Source: Acidobacteriota bacterium (GTDB lineage: Bacteria; Acidobacteriota; Vicinamibacteria; Vicinamibacterales; UBA2999). From it: a stretch of 64,000 nucleotides of DNA. The position numbers and the translations under genes were made by a program. Below are positions 34,949 through 43,346 of the stretch, piece by piece. The stretch is taken from NCBI GenBank assembly GCA_018000455.1, contig JAGNJW010000003.1, positions 124,001-188,000 on the forward strand, written 5' to 3'. Each line of letters begins with the position of its first letter. Position 1 is the stretch's first letter. The notes under the pieces were generated by a model. The model was not told the DNA's origin and ran no database searches. It saw nothing but the letters and a program-made list of their open reading frames with translations.

Positions 34949-37900
34949 CTACGGCCGCACGCGCGGGAACACTTCGTAGTGCACGCGAGGCACGAGCGTG
35001 CCGAGTGGATTGACCGGGTTCGACCAGTCAGCCGGTGACGGCCAGCGGCCGATCCGGAGTCCGATCGTGACCGTGCCGACGGTATTCGAGCCGACGAAGC
35101 TCTCGTTCACGTCCGCCTGGAGCATGCCGACCAGCCACGGCGCGAACTGCCGCGACACCCGCACGGCAGCGCCGGCGGTGTTGCTCACGCCCGGCGCGTG
35201 CCGGTTGAGCAAGGCGAGGTTGGCATCGAGCCACCAGGTGCCGGGCACGAGATCGAGCTGCACGTTGGCGCCGAGCGTGTCCACCGAGTGCATGATGCTC
35301 TCGGTAACGGTGACCGTCTGCACGCCCGCCACCGGTGGTCCCACCGTCTCGAGCGCGCCGACCACGTCGCGACTCTTGAGGCCCTTCGAGCCGAACAGCC
35401 CGAAGCGCACCGTCGAGAGCAGCCGATCGATGCTGATCGTGGCTTCTGACAGCGCGCCCGGATTGGCCTCGCTGCCTAGTGCTGCGCTCTTCGCGCTGGC
35501 GCCGAGTCCGGCCTGCCAGGTGCCGCGCCGGTAGAGGAGCGTGGCGTCGAGCTGGCCTTCGTGCCGGCCCGGGTACCAGAGATACTCGCCTTCGGCCTGG
35601 ATGCCGAAGGTGCGCTCAGGCCCGAACGACTTCAGCAGCCGTCCGGCGGCGTTCACCGTGTAATTGCCCGTGCGTCCCGTGCCCCAAGTGGGCCCGAGCT
35701 GGCTCTCGAGCGACGTGAAGAGCGGCGGTGAACACACGTAGGGTTCCGGCACCGTCGCCGTGAGGTTCACGACCTTGTTCGGCGCGGCCGGGTCGCTCGT
35801 GGCAAACGTCATCGTCGCCGCCTTTGCTCCGGCGCTGGCCGCCTGGAAGCGGATCGGCACCTCGATGTTCGCGCCCGGCGCCACGCTGAGCGGCAGGGCC
35901 AGCACCGACGGCACCTGGAACTCCGGCGACGACGAGGTGATGTTCGACACCAGCAGCGGACAACTGCCGCGGTTGTCGATGGTGACCATCAGATCGCGGA
36001 AGCCCTTCGGGCCGGGGCAGACCTCGCCGAAGTTGCCGCTGTCGGCCACCATCGTGACCGCCGTCGCCTGCCCGACCGAGGCCGAGGCCGGCACGGCCAG
36101 CGACGGCACGTTGGGGTCGTTGCTCGTGACGGTGAACGTGGTCGTGCGCGGGCCCGGGGCGGTGGGGGTGAAGACGACCTCGATCGGGAAGCAGAAGTCG
36201 TGGCTCACCGACACCGGGAAACCGCCCGACGGCGTCGTGACGACGAACTCCGGATTCGATGAGGACACGCCGCTCACGACCAGGTTGCCGAGGCTCGTGT
36301 TGCAGACATTCAGCGTCGCCGTTTGCCGCGTGCCGACGCAGGCCGGCACGAAGGAGGGCGGTGACGGTACCTGGATCTCGGGCATCGCCACTTTCTTGAA
36401 CGTCAGCCGCCAGGCTCCACGTCCGCGCGTGCCGAGGTACAGGTTGATGTCGCCCGCCGGCGGATCGTGGTCGAAGTGCGCGTAGTAGGGCCGCGGGATG
36501 TGCGGTGTGCCCGAGACGCCGGGCGTGAACGGATCGGTCACGAGCTGCCAGCGCGTGCCGCCGTTGGTGCTGATGAAGACGCCGGAGTCGGTGGCGCCGG
36601 CGACGACGATGTCCGGGTCCACCGGGTCGAAGGCCACGAGCGTCGGCTGCGGGTAGCCGTTGCGGCGGGCGAACGCCCGCGGTCCGCTCAGCGTGTCGTA
36701 CTTGAAGACGCCGTTGCCGGTCATCATCGTATCCAGCGTGGGCAGGGCATTCCACACGGTGCCGCCGTCGGTCGTGAGGAACATGCGCGTCGGCTGACCG
36801 CCACCCACGCGGGAGGCGATGATCCGCTGCGGGTTGTTCGGATCGATGGCGAAGACGCCGAAGGTGCCGCCGCCGGGGGGCGGCGGTACGGTCTGCCACG
36901 CGCCGGCCGCACCGGCGCCGGCGTGGCGCATCAGTGGCCCGCCGGTATCGCCGTCGCAGCCGCCCGCCTTCGCGAAGAAGGTGGGTGTGCCGCCAGAGGT
37001 GGCGATCTGGAGGCCGCAGGCATTGCCGGGCGGCGACGTGCCGACGGCGGTCCACGTGGGCAGTCCCGCGCCGACCGCGCCGATATTCGCCGTCATGAAG
37101 ATGCCGGTCGTCGTGGCGACGATGTAGTCGGTGGGCCCGAACGGCTGAATGCCGTCGAGCTGCTGGAAGCTCTTCATGTTGCCGGGCGGGTAGGTGCCGA
37201 TCTCGGGCGAGGCGCCCGTCAGGCCCGGTCCGCTCAGGAAGAGCCGTGTGGCGCGACCACCGCCAAAACAGCACACGGTCGTGACGCCGCGCGCGGCATC
37301 ACCCGTGGCGTCGAAGCCGTCGCAGCAGCGCTCGTTGGTCCACGTCACGGCCGCCGCGCCGCCGTTGGTGGCTCCGAAGGAGCCGTTGTCCTGATTGCCG
37401 AAGTACAGGTGCTCGGTAGCGGCGCCCGGGCGCGACACGCCATCGAAGGCGTAGTTCCAGAGCGCGTGCGGCGTCACCGTGGGCTGCGTCCAGACCGGAG
37501 TGTGGCAGGCCGGACTCGCCCCGAGCGTGTTGCGAAAGACTCCGCCGTCGGAGGCGAAGAGCACAGGGCAGGCGTCGGACGCGACATTGGGCGCAAAGGC
37601 GATGTCGCCCGAGTCGTCGTGGGCGCCGACGCCGCGCGTGAACGGACCGGCCCACGCGGGCGACGCGTTGCAGCGCTGCGCGCCGCCTTGGGCCGGGGCC
37701 GCCGGCGTCGTGCACGTGCCACGGTGCAACTGCACGTCACCGAACCACAGGTCGTAGCTGTTGCCGGCTCTCTGGTTGGTGGCGATGAACGGGATGCGGC
37801 CCTGCGCGTTCGGGTTGGCATAGGTGCCCGGCCACGTCTGCCCGCCGTCGTCGCTCTCGAAGATCGAGGTGCCGACCACGGCGTAGAGCACGTAGCTCTC

Positions 37901-38647
37901 GTCGGGCGAGACGGCGAGCGAGCACTGACCGCTCGGCAGCGGCACGGCGGGCGCGGTCGTCCACGTGGTGCCGCCGTTGGTCGAGCGCAGGTGGCCGTCG
38001 TCGCCGCACACGTCGATGATGCCGCCGTTGTGCACGATGACGTCGGTGACATCGCCGGCCGTATCCCCTGGCGTCGGGTCGAGGAACGTCCATGTGACGC
38101 CGGCGTTGGTCGTCATCGCCAGCCCGCAGTTGGTGCCAATCCACACGCGGTTGGTGTTGGACGGATCGACGGCGATGCCAAAGGCCGCAGGCTCGGTGCG
38201 CCGGGTGTCGCTGTCGCAGAAACCAGCCGGCGGCACGGCGCTGGCTGGATGCGTCCAGGTCACGCCGGCATCGGTGCTGACGTTGATGCCCGACCGGCTC
38301 GTGACACGGCCGTCGTAGAACGACGTCGCGTAGAGGCGGTTCGAGCTGGACGGATCGACCTCGATATTCCACGTCACGGTAGGCACGTGCCCGTCGAGGT
38401 GTGCCCAGGTGACGCCGTTGTCGTTGCTGCGCCAGAGGCCGCCGAACTCGCTGGCCGCGTACAACCGGCCGGGGGTGGCGGCATCGACGCCGATGCCGTT
38501 CACGCGTCCGCCGGAGGCGCCATCGGGATCGGTGTTGGTAGAGCGGTCGGGGCTGATATCGCGCACCACGACCGACAGTTGTCCCTCGGCGACGCTTGCC
38601 GTGAGGCTCAGCGTCACCGTCAGCATCCAGATTGTGCCGCGGGTCAT
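34949..38647 (-). CDS. Large BNR/sortilin-like propeller surface protein with Ig-like domains and C-terminal barrel-like region
   Basis: 1232 residues from ATG at 38647, which overlaps the upstream stop (ATGA). A signal peptide is followed by about 750 residues of BNR/sialidase-type repeats, recognisable as S-x-D-x-G-x-T-W variants ([46 protein letters not shown]). Two Ig-like domains of the ASPM-SPD-2 / choice-of-anchor type follow (about 765-975), with [20 protein letters not shown] and [11 protein letters not shown]. The last 250 residues alternate strands ([38 protein letters not shown]) and could form an outer-membrane anchor. Propellers of this kind bind glycans or proteins; enzymatic activity is not evident. 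Confidence 0.8.
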   Translation of the reverse strand: MTRGTIWMLTVTLSLTASVAEGQLSVVVRDISPDRSTNTDPDGASGGRVNGIGVDAATPGRLYAASEFGGLWRSNDNGVTWAHLDGHVPTVTWNIEVDPSSSNRLYATSFYDGRVTSRSGINVSTDAGVTWTHPASAVPPAGFCDSDTRRTEPAAFGIAVDPSNTNRVWIGTNCGLAMTTNAGVTWTFLDPTPGDTAGDVTDVIVHNGGIIDVCGDDGHLRSTNGGTTWTTAPAVPLPSGQCSLAVSPDESYVLYAVVGTSIFESDDGGQTWPGTYANPNAQGRIPFIATNQRAGNSYDLWFGDVQLHRGTCTTPAAPAQGGAQRCNASPAWAGPFTRGVGAHDDSGDIAFAPNVASDACPVLFASDGGVFRNTLGASPACHTPVWTQPTVTPHALWNYAFDGVSRPGAATEHLYFGNQDNGSFGATNGGAAAVTWTNERCCDGFDATGDAARGVTTVCCFGGGRATRLFLSGPGLTGASPEIGTYPPGNMKSFQQLDGIQPFGPTDYIVATTTGIFMTANIGAVGAGLPTWTAVGTSPPGNACGLQIATSGGTPTFFAKAGGCDGDTGGPLMRHAGAGAAGAWQTVPPPPGGGTFGVFAIDPNNPQRIIASRVGGGQPTRMFLTTDGGTVWNALPTLDTMMTGNGVFKYDTLSGPRAFARRNGYPQPTLVAFDPVDPDIVVAGATDSGVFISTNGGTRWQLVTDPFTPGVSGTPHIPRPYYAHFDHDPPAGDINLYLGTRGRGAWRLTFKKVAMPEIQVPSPPSFVPACVGTRQTATLNVCNTSLGNLVVSGVSSSNPEFVVTTPSGGFPVSVSHDFCFPIEVVFTPTAPGPRTTTFTVTSNDPNVPSLAVPASASVGQATAVTMVADSGNFGEVCPGPKGFRDLMVTIDNRGSCPLLVSNITSSSPEFQVPSVLALPLSVAPGANIEVPIRFQAASAGAKAATMTFATSDPAAPNKVVNLTATVPEPYVCSPPLFTSLESQLGPTWGTGRTGNYTVNAAGRLLKSFGPERTFGIQAEGEYLWYPGRHEGQLDATLLYRRGTWQAGLGASAKSAALGSEANPGALSEATISIDRLLSTVRFGLFGSKGLKSRDVVGALETVGPPVAGVQTVTVTESIMHSVDTLGANVQLDLVPGTWWLDANLALLNRHAPGVSNTAGAAVRVSRQFAPWLVGMLQADVNESFVGSNTVGTVTIGLRIGRWPSPADWSNPVNPLGTLVPRVHYEVFPRVRP

Positions 38648-39303
38648 GGCTGCCGCCGTGGCGTCTGGTTGGGAGGAGGTTCGACGAGGTCGGCGGGACA
38701 GACGAGCGCCCGCAGGGAGACCGATGGCGACACCATGCGGCCGGCGGCCGCATCGACCGCCATCCGCCAGGTGTAGTTCATGCCGGGCTCGAGGTTCTCG
38801 ACCACGGCGTCCATCTCGCTGGTGTCGGCCGCAGCCACGGCGGCGCGGGCGGCGTTCACCTCGATCAGGCGGATCTGATACGCGCGGCGCGGCGGCTGCT
38901 GCTGCGCGGCCGGCGCCTGGGCGACGGCGGCGATGGGCCGATCGGCAGCGGCATCGCCAATTGGCAACGCCACGAAGAGCCCGCGGTCGAAGCCATTCTT
39001 GAAGACCGTGGTTTCGAGCCGCTGTGTGGCGGTGGCCAGGCTCGCCACACCGGCGCCGAGGGCCGAGGCCCGTGCGCGCCAGGTGATGCGAGCGTTCGAC
39101 GTACGCAGCCGTGTCTCGCTGCAGAAGCCCTCGACGTGGAGCGTGAGTCCTGGTTCGACTCGTGCCGTTGCTTGACCGGCCGGCGCTTGTACGGCTTCGG
39201 TGCGAACGGCCGGCACGCCGCCCTGCGCGACGAGCACGACTGCGGCGCACGAGACGACCACGCACGTCGCCCGGTGGGCGTGCCTCGCGGCAATAGTCAG
39301 CAT
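38644..39303 (-). CDS. Secreted protein coupled to the BNR surface protein
   Basis: 219 residues from ATG at 39303, with a GAGAG upstream. An in-frame ATG at 39375 with a stronger AAGGAG site would add 24 residues before the signal peptide. The signal peptide (ATCVVVSCAAVVLVAQ) leads to a beta-rich chain with LHVEGFCSETRLRTSNARIT and a fibronectin-III-like region (IRLIEVN and LEPGMNYTWRMAVD). The stop overlaps the start of the next gene, so the two products are made together and may interact outside the cell. No named family recognised. Confidence 0.7.
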   Translation of the reverse strand: MLTIAARHAHRATCVVVSCAAVVLVAQGGVPAVRTEAVQAPAGQATARVEPGLTLHVEGFCSETRLRTSNARITWRARASALGAGVASLATATQRLETTVFKNGFDRGLFVALPIGDAAADRPIAAVAQAPAAQQQPPRRAYQIRLIEVNAARAAVAAADTSEMDAVVENLEPGMNYTWRMAVDAAAGRMVSPSVSLRALVCPADLVEPPPNQTPRRQP

Positions 39304-39339
39304 CGATCTCTCATTGCGGCTGCCGGTGTCTCTCTTGTG

Positions 39340-39368
39340 AGAGTAGACCCGGAGTGGCGGGTGGTCAA
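39340..39368 (-). promoter_or_regulatory. Candidate sigma-70-like promoter for the secreted/BNR pair
   Basis: On the minus strand TTGACC (39368-39363) is separated by exactly 17 bases from TACTCT (39345-39340), about 36 bases before the ATG at 39303. The fit is good at -35 and fair at -10. It would make 39303, not 39375, the usable start. Confidence 0.4.
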
Positions 39369-39493
39369 CGCACATACCTGTCTCCTTTTCCGCATGCAGC
39401 ACCTCGGGGGGAGACCGTGGGCTCTTACCTGCATGGACGGCCCGGAGCGGGCGATTCGAGCCCCGACCGCCGGTCACTGCCGGACGCGCCGAC

Positions 39494-40759
39494 TTAAAGC
39501 ACTGCGCGCAGCCGCAGCCAGAGGGCGGCAATGGCCAGGCTGATGAGCGTGGCCGGCACGCCGGTGCGGGCGTGACGCCGCCAGTCGATGGCGATCCCGT
39601 GCCGTGCGGCCGCATCCACCACGATGATGTTGGCGATCGATCCCACGATGAGCAGGTTGCCGGCAAGGGTGCTGACGAGCGCCAGCGTCGTGCCCGCAAG
39701 TACGGCATCGCCCGCGGCCCGCGCCGCCGGCAGCAGCAACATCACGGCCGGCACGTTCGACACGAGGTTGCTCAGGACGAGCGTGGCGCCGAACATGTTC
39801 AGGGGATCATCCAGCGCCACGCCGTGGCCGGCGAGCCAGGCCAGCGCCTGCGGCGCCAGCTCGGTGGCTTCCATCGCGTGGTTCACGACGAACAGCCCGA
39901 CAAACAAGATGAGCAGCGGCCAGTCGATGAGTCCGATGATCTTCGAGGAATGAAATCGCTGGCTGAGCATCAGCAGGCCGGCTCCGACGAGCGCCGAGAC
40001 GTCGCGCGGCCATGACGAATACAGGAAGATCGCCATCAGCGCGCCAGCCACGGCCAACCCCTTGATGGTCTGCCAACGATCGAAGGCCGGCGGCACGACC
40101 AGCAGCGCGTCATGCTGACTGGCCGTCAGCGTCACCACGCCGCCTGGCGTCAGCTGCCACACCATCTGCCCCCACAGCGCGATGAGCGCCAGCACCACGG
40201 GAGGCAGCACGCCGGCAGCGTAGCCGGCGAAGTCGAGCTGCAACACCTCGCCGATCAGCATGTTCTGCGGGTTGCCGATGAGCGTGGCCGCCGACCCGAT
40301 GTTGCTTGCGCACGCCAGCGCCAGCAAGTACGGCACCGGATCGAGCCGCCGCCGCAGACAGGCGTCGGTCAGGAGGGGCGCCACGGCGAGGCACACGATG
40401 TCGTTGGAGAAGACGGCCGACAGCGCCGCGCTCACCGCCACGATGACGCCCAGGAACTTCCGCGGGCTCAGTGGGCGAGTGGTGATGCGCACGGTGACGG
40501 CGCTGTAGAAACCGCCCAGCCGCATCTGAGCCGAAATCACCATGAACGAGAAGAGCAGCAGCACCGTGGGCAGGTGGACGCTGGCGGCGGCCTCGCGCGT
40601 GGTGACGACGCTGGTGCCGACCATCGCGATGGCGCCGAGCAGCGCCACGCCCGTGCGATCCAGTCGCAGGCGCGGCAGGCCGCCGAGCAGCATGCCGACA
40701 TAGACGACGACAAACACCCCGAGCGTGACGAGGTGGGAAGCCGGCCAGTGGTCGAACAT
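39494..40759 (-). CDS. ArsB/CitMHS (SLC13-like) membrane transporter
   Basis: 421 residues with about 11-12 hydrophobic helices. Ion-transporter superfamily motifs include FSNDIVCLAVAPLLTDA and CASNIGSAATLIGNPQNMLI in the first half, mirrored by TLVLSNLVSNVPAVMLLLPA and LAGNLLIVGSIANIIVVDAA in the second. This inverted repeat is typical of NhaD/ArsB/CitM carriers. Likely an Na+- or H+-coupled carrier of carboxylates, or an anion efflux protein. No arsenic genes are adjacent, so an ArsB role is not supported. Confidence 0.87.
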   Translation of the reverse strand: MFDHWPASHLVTLGVFVVVYVGMLLGGLPRLRLDRTGVALLGAIAMVGTSVVTTREAAASVHLPTVLLLFSFMVISAQMRLGGFYSAVTVRITTRPLSPRKFLGVIVAVSAALSAVFSNDIVCLAVAPLLTDACLRRRLDPVPYLLALACASNIGSAATLIGNPQNMLIGEVLQLDFAGYAAGVLPPVVLALIALWGQMVWQLTPGGVVTLTASQHDALLVVPPAFDRWQTIKGLAVAGALMAIFLYSSWPRDVSALVGAGLLMLSQRFHSSKIIGLIDWPLLILFVGLFVVNHAMEATELAPQALAWLAGHGVALDDPLNMFGATLVLSNLVSNVPAVMLLLPAARAAGDAVLAGTTLALVSTLAGNLLIVGSIANIIVVDAAARHGIAIDWRRHARTGVPATLISLAIAALWLRLRAVL

Positions 40760-40787
40760 CTGAGATCGGTGGCGGTTGCGGTGCCAG

Positions 40788-41264
40788 CTACTTCGGCGCG
40801 GGCGGCAAGGCGCCGTTGCCCGTGAGCACGCGGCGCAGATAGTCGATCTGGCCGAGGTGGTAAGTGAGGTGGCCGTAGAGATGCATGACGAACTGCCGGT
40901 TCGAAAGCGGCTCGCCCAGGACGTTATCCGGGAAGTGGTCGATCCATCGACCCTCGGTCATGCGGTCGATGACACCCGGCACGAGCGACGAAAGCTCGGT
41001 GAGCTCGGCGCGCATCTCGGCACGCGGCACGTTGTTGGCCGCGAACTCGCGCGGCCTGTCGCGCACGTAGGCAACGCCGCCCAGCTGGCGACCGACGAAC
41101 TCGCGCAGGTTACCGTTCAAGTGCAACATCAGGTTGCCGGCGGAATTGGTCACGCCGGGCAGCACCTGCCACAGATGCGCATCGTCGATAGCATCGAGCT
41201 GGCGCACGAGGCGCTTCAAGTCGCGGGTGAAGAGGGCGGAAAGCTCGTCGTTGATGGAGGCCAT
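40788..41264 (-). CDS. DinB-family protein (DUF1572-like)
   Basis: 158 residues. DinB four-helix bundle with LVRQLDAIDDAHLWQVLPG, NSAGNLMLHLNGNLREFVGR (His), and QFVMHLYGHLTYHLGQIDYL, where the HxxxH-type pair completes the metal triad. Function unknown; see the 26127 entry for the fold. Its 3' end (codons for RVLTGNGALPPA) is repeated exactly as 36 bp at 43284-43319, evidence of a duplicated DinB gene. Confidence 0.85.
   Translation of the reverse strand: MASINDELSALFTRDLKRLVRQLDAIDDAHLWQVLPGVTNSAGNLMLHLNGNLREFVGRQLGGVAYVRDRPREFAANNVPRAEMRAELTELSSLVPGVIDRMTEGRWIDHFPDNVLGEPLSNRQFVMHLYGHLTYHLGQIDYLRRVLTGNGALPPAPK
40797..40832. repeat. 36-bp direct repeat, left copy (inside DinB 3' end)
   Basis: Identical over all 36 bases to 43284-43319, with mismatches immediately outside. 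This copy is in the coding 3' end of the DinB gene. The two copies lie on either side of the sigZ - cysteine-rich - cupin block. Confidence 0.9.
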
Positions 41265-41423
41265 GGTTACTCGCTGGGATGACGGCCGGATCGACCTCGT
41301 ATCATGTCACCGCCCGGGGCGCGGCGCCTGCCGCGGCCGGCAGGCCTTTTGGGCCTGGCGGCGCTCGACCGTGCGTCCTTCCCCCACCTTCAGCGTCTTC
41401 ACTGGTAGAGCAGGAGGTATATC

Positions 41424-42146
41424 GTGCAGGGAGTCGTCATGTTGCCGCCCATTGCACGCGTCCCGGAGGAGCCCGGCGGCCAGCCGCCGCCCCCGGACGT
41501 GGCCACGTTGTGGAACGAATTCGCCCCGCCGCTGCTGCGGTTCCTGGCGCGGCGCGTGCCGCCCGGCGTCGAAGCCGACGACCTCCTCCAGGACGTGTTC
41601 CTGCGCGTCGTGCGGAGCCTGGCGTCTCTTCGCGGCACGGAGCGACCCGAGGCCTGGTTGTTTCAGATCGCGCGCAACGCGCTCCGGGATTCGCTCCGCG
41701 CCCGCTACCGTCGCGATGGGCGCACGGACGTTCTCGAGGTCGATCTGCCCGCCGAGCCCGACGCCGCGGCCGATCGCGCGGCGGAAGCCGAACTCGCGCC
41801 CTGTCTCACGGCGATGGTCGGCCGCCTCGCCGAACCCTATCGCACGGCGATGGCACTCACCTCACTCGAGGGCGTCACACAGGCGGAGGCGGCCCGGCGG
41901 CAGGGCCTCTCGCTGTCGGGGATGAAGTCGCGCGTGCAGCGTGGGCGCGAACGGCTGCGCCAGATGCTGGAGACCTGCTGCGCCATCGCGTTGGATGTTC
42001 GCGGCGGGGTCTCGGACTTCCAACCGCGCGAGCCAGGGGCGTGCGGCGCAGCGGCGCCGGCCGCGACGTCGGCTCCCTGCACGCCGTGCGCGGCGAACCC
42101 GGCGGCGGATGCGTCCATCGCACCAGACGGTCGTCTTCAGGAGTAG
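41424..42146 (+). CDS. sigZ: SigZ-type ECF sigma factor with cysteine-rich C-terminal tail
   Basis: 240 residues from GTG at 41424 with AGGAGG seven bases upstream. Region 2: LWNEFAPPLLRFLARRVPPG, EADDLLQDVFLRVVRSL and RPEAWLFQIARNALRDSLRA. Region 4: AEPYRTAMALTSLEGVTQAE and LSLSGMKSRVQRGRERLRQM. The ETCC-AIALDVRGGVSDFQPRE segment following region 4 is diagnostic for SigZ-like factors. Here the tail continues about 35 residues with further cysteines (PGACG, APCTPC). Clustered cysteines in a sigma factor without a visible anti-sigma gene suggest direct thiol or metal sensing (inference). A small cysteine-rich gene follows 40 bp downstream. Confidence 0.9.
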   Translation: MQGVVMLPPIARVPEEPGGQPPPPDVATLWNEFAPPLLRFLARRVPPGVEADDLLQDVFLRVVRSLASLRGTERPEAWLFQIARNALRDSLRARYRRDGRTDVLEVDLPAEPDAAADRAAEAELAPCLTAMVGRLAEPYRTAMALTSLEGVTQAEAARRQGLSLSGMKSRVQRGRERLRQMLETCCAIALDVRGGVSDFQPREPGACGAAAPAATSAPCTPCAANPAADASIAPDGRLQE

Positions 42147-42186
42147 GGCTCGCGACGAAACGCGGGCCGCTGCTGAGGAGACTGCC

Positions 42187-42402
42187 ATGGCCAGTACCGA
42201 GACCACCTGCACCTGCCCCGTCGAGACCCCCGCGCGCTCGCTGCCCGCCGTCGCCTGCTGTGGCGGGCCGGCGCCCCCCGGCACCCCCCCGGGCTGCGCC
42301 CTCGACGCCCACGTCAAAGCCGCCGGAGGCGCCGGCCGCGGGGGCGGCACCCCCGCGCCGGCGCTGGCGGCGCCCGGCCGGGCGCCCCCGGGCTGCTGCT
42401 GA
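42187..42402 (+). CDS. 71-residue cysteine-rich protein downstream of sigZ
   Basis: ATG at 42187 with GAGGAG about eight bases upstream, stop at 42400-42402. Seven cysteines: TTCTC (8, 10), ACCGGPAPPG (24, 25), GCALDAHVKAAGG (37) and a terminal GCC (70, 71). The rest is Gly/Pro/Ala-rich, so probably disordered until metal or thiol chemistry folds it. The CCGGPAP ... C-x-x-D-x-x-x-KA.G layout resembles, from memory, Cys-rich segments beside or within ArsM-type arsenite methyltransferases. Binding of a soft metal or metalloid is a hypothesis. The order after sigZ and the strong ribosome site support a real gene. Confidence 0.65.
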   Translation: MASTETTCTCPVETPARSLPAVACCGGPAPPGTPPGCALDAHVKAAGGAGRGGGTPAPALAAPGRAPPGCC

Positions 42403-42500
42403 GCCCGCATCCGCCCGCAGAAGCCGTGCTCGCCGGCAACGACCCTGCACGCCACCGGAACGCGGGCCACAGTACCTGATTGATCCGAACGAGGATACCC

Positions 42501-43232
42501 ATGAGTAGATCACTTCTGAGCGCCACCGCTTTCGCGACCTGTCTCGGGCTGGGGGTCGTCGCCAGTGCTGCGCAAGACCCTCTGGTCGTCAGCCCGGACG
42601 CCTATCGGCTCGAGTTCGAGAACGCCTGGGTGAAAGTGGTGCGCGTCGTCTACGGCCCGAAGGCCGTCCTCGCGCCGCACTTCCACACGCCGCGGGCGTC
42701 CGCCTACGTCTACTTGAACGACGGCGGGCCGATTCTCTTCCAGCACGAGGGCTTGCCATACGCCGGCGTCACCCGGCCAGCCACCAAGGCCGGCAGCTTC
42801 CGCGTCTACAAAGGGCTCGTAGAAGTCCACTCGGTCGAGAACCCGACCGCCACGCCGAGCGAGTTCCTGCGCGTGGAGTTCAAGACCGAGCCGCTGGACG
42901 ACGCATCACTCAAGGGGAAGTTCTTTCGCGAGCCGGCGGGGCAGGCGGGAACGGGGCAGCGGATACAGTTTTCGAATGCCCAGGTGCGCATCACTCGCGT
43001 CTACGTGGCGCGCGGCGAGGCCGTGAGCCTCACCGCCGCGGGCGACCAGCCGGCGCTGCTGCTGGCACTCGTTCCGACCGGCCTCGCCGAGGCAGGCGGC
43101 TCCCGCCGTCAGTTGGAAATCGGCGGGAACGCGTGGCTGGATGCAGGCGCGAGCGCCATCGTCCGGCCGCTCGGGGATGCGGGCGAGGTGCTGCGCTTCG
43201 ACTTCAAGACCCGTCCCACGGCGAGCCGGTGA
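42501..43232 (+). CDS. Exported cupin-like protein
   Basis: 243 residues, ATG with GAGG eight bases upstream. Signal peptide (ATCLGLGVVASAAQ). The first half is a cupin-like barrel with VRVVYGPKAVLAPHFHTPRA, where HFH could supply two metal ligands, and VEVHSVENPTATPSEFLRVE. The second half repeats the pattern in diverged form (IQFSNAQVRITRVYVARGEA). Bicupin arrangement, periplasmic. Substrate unknown. Placed 98 bp after the cysteine-rich gene; co-regulation by SigZ is possible but unproven. Confidence 0.75.
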   Translation: MSRSLLSATAFATCLGLGVVASAAQDPLVVSPDAYRLEFENAWVKVVRVVYGPKAVLAPHFHTPRASAYVYLNDGGPILFQHEGLPYAGVTRPATKAGSFRVYKGLVEVHSVENPTATPSEFLRVEFKTEPLDDASLKGKFFREPAGQAGTGQRIQFSNAQVRITRVYVARGEAVSLTAAGDQPALLLALVPTGLAEAGGSRRQLEIGGNAWLDAGASAIVRPLGDAGEVLRFDFKTRPTASR

Positions 43233-43283
43233 AGCAGGAACCCTGCGGACTCCTCTCTCGGCTCGTGGCTGCCGTCGCTGAGC

Positions 43284-43340
43284 CGCGGGCGGCAAGGCGC
43301 CGTTGCCCGTGAGCACGCGACACGTTGTTGTGGCGGTGGT
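43284..43340 (-). pseudogene. 3' fragment of a second DinB-family gene, with right copy of 36-bp repeat
   Basis: 43284-43319 equals 40797-40832 base for base. On the minus strand it reads SRVLTGNGALPPAAQ, matching RRVLTGNGALPPAPK at the end of the intact DinB protein. No upstream DinB sequence is present; the next gene (M14 peptidase) ends at 43347. It is the tail of a lost or truncated paralogue, or a by-product of recombination at the DinB gene. Confidence 0.7.
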
Positions 43341-43346
43341 GTCGCC

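Noticed and set aside
36467..38776. Plus-strand open frame of 769 codons
   Set aside because: Antisense shadow of the BNR protein; composition is typical of the complementary frame of high-GC genes and no domain is visible.
39494..40759. Arsenite efflux pump ArsB linked to the sigZ block
   Set aside because: The transporter faces away from sigZ, is separated by the DinB gene, and its motifs fit the broad CitMHS/NhaD/ArsB superfamily equally well; no arsR or arsC nearby.
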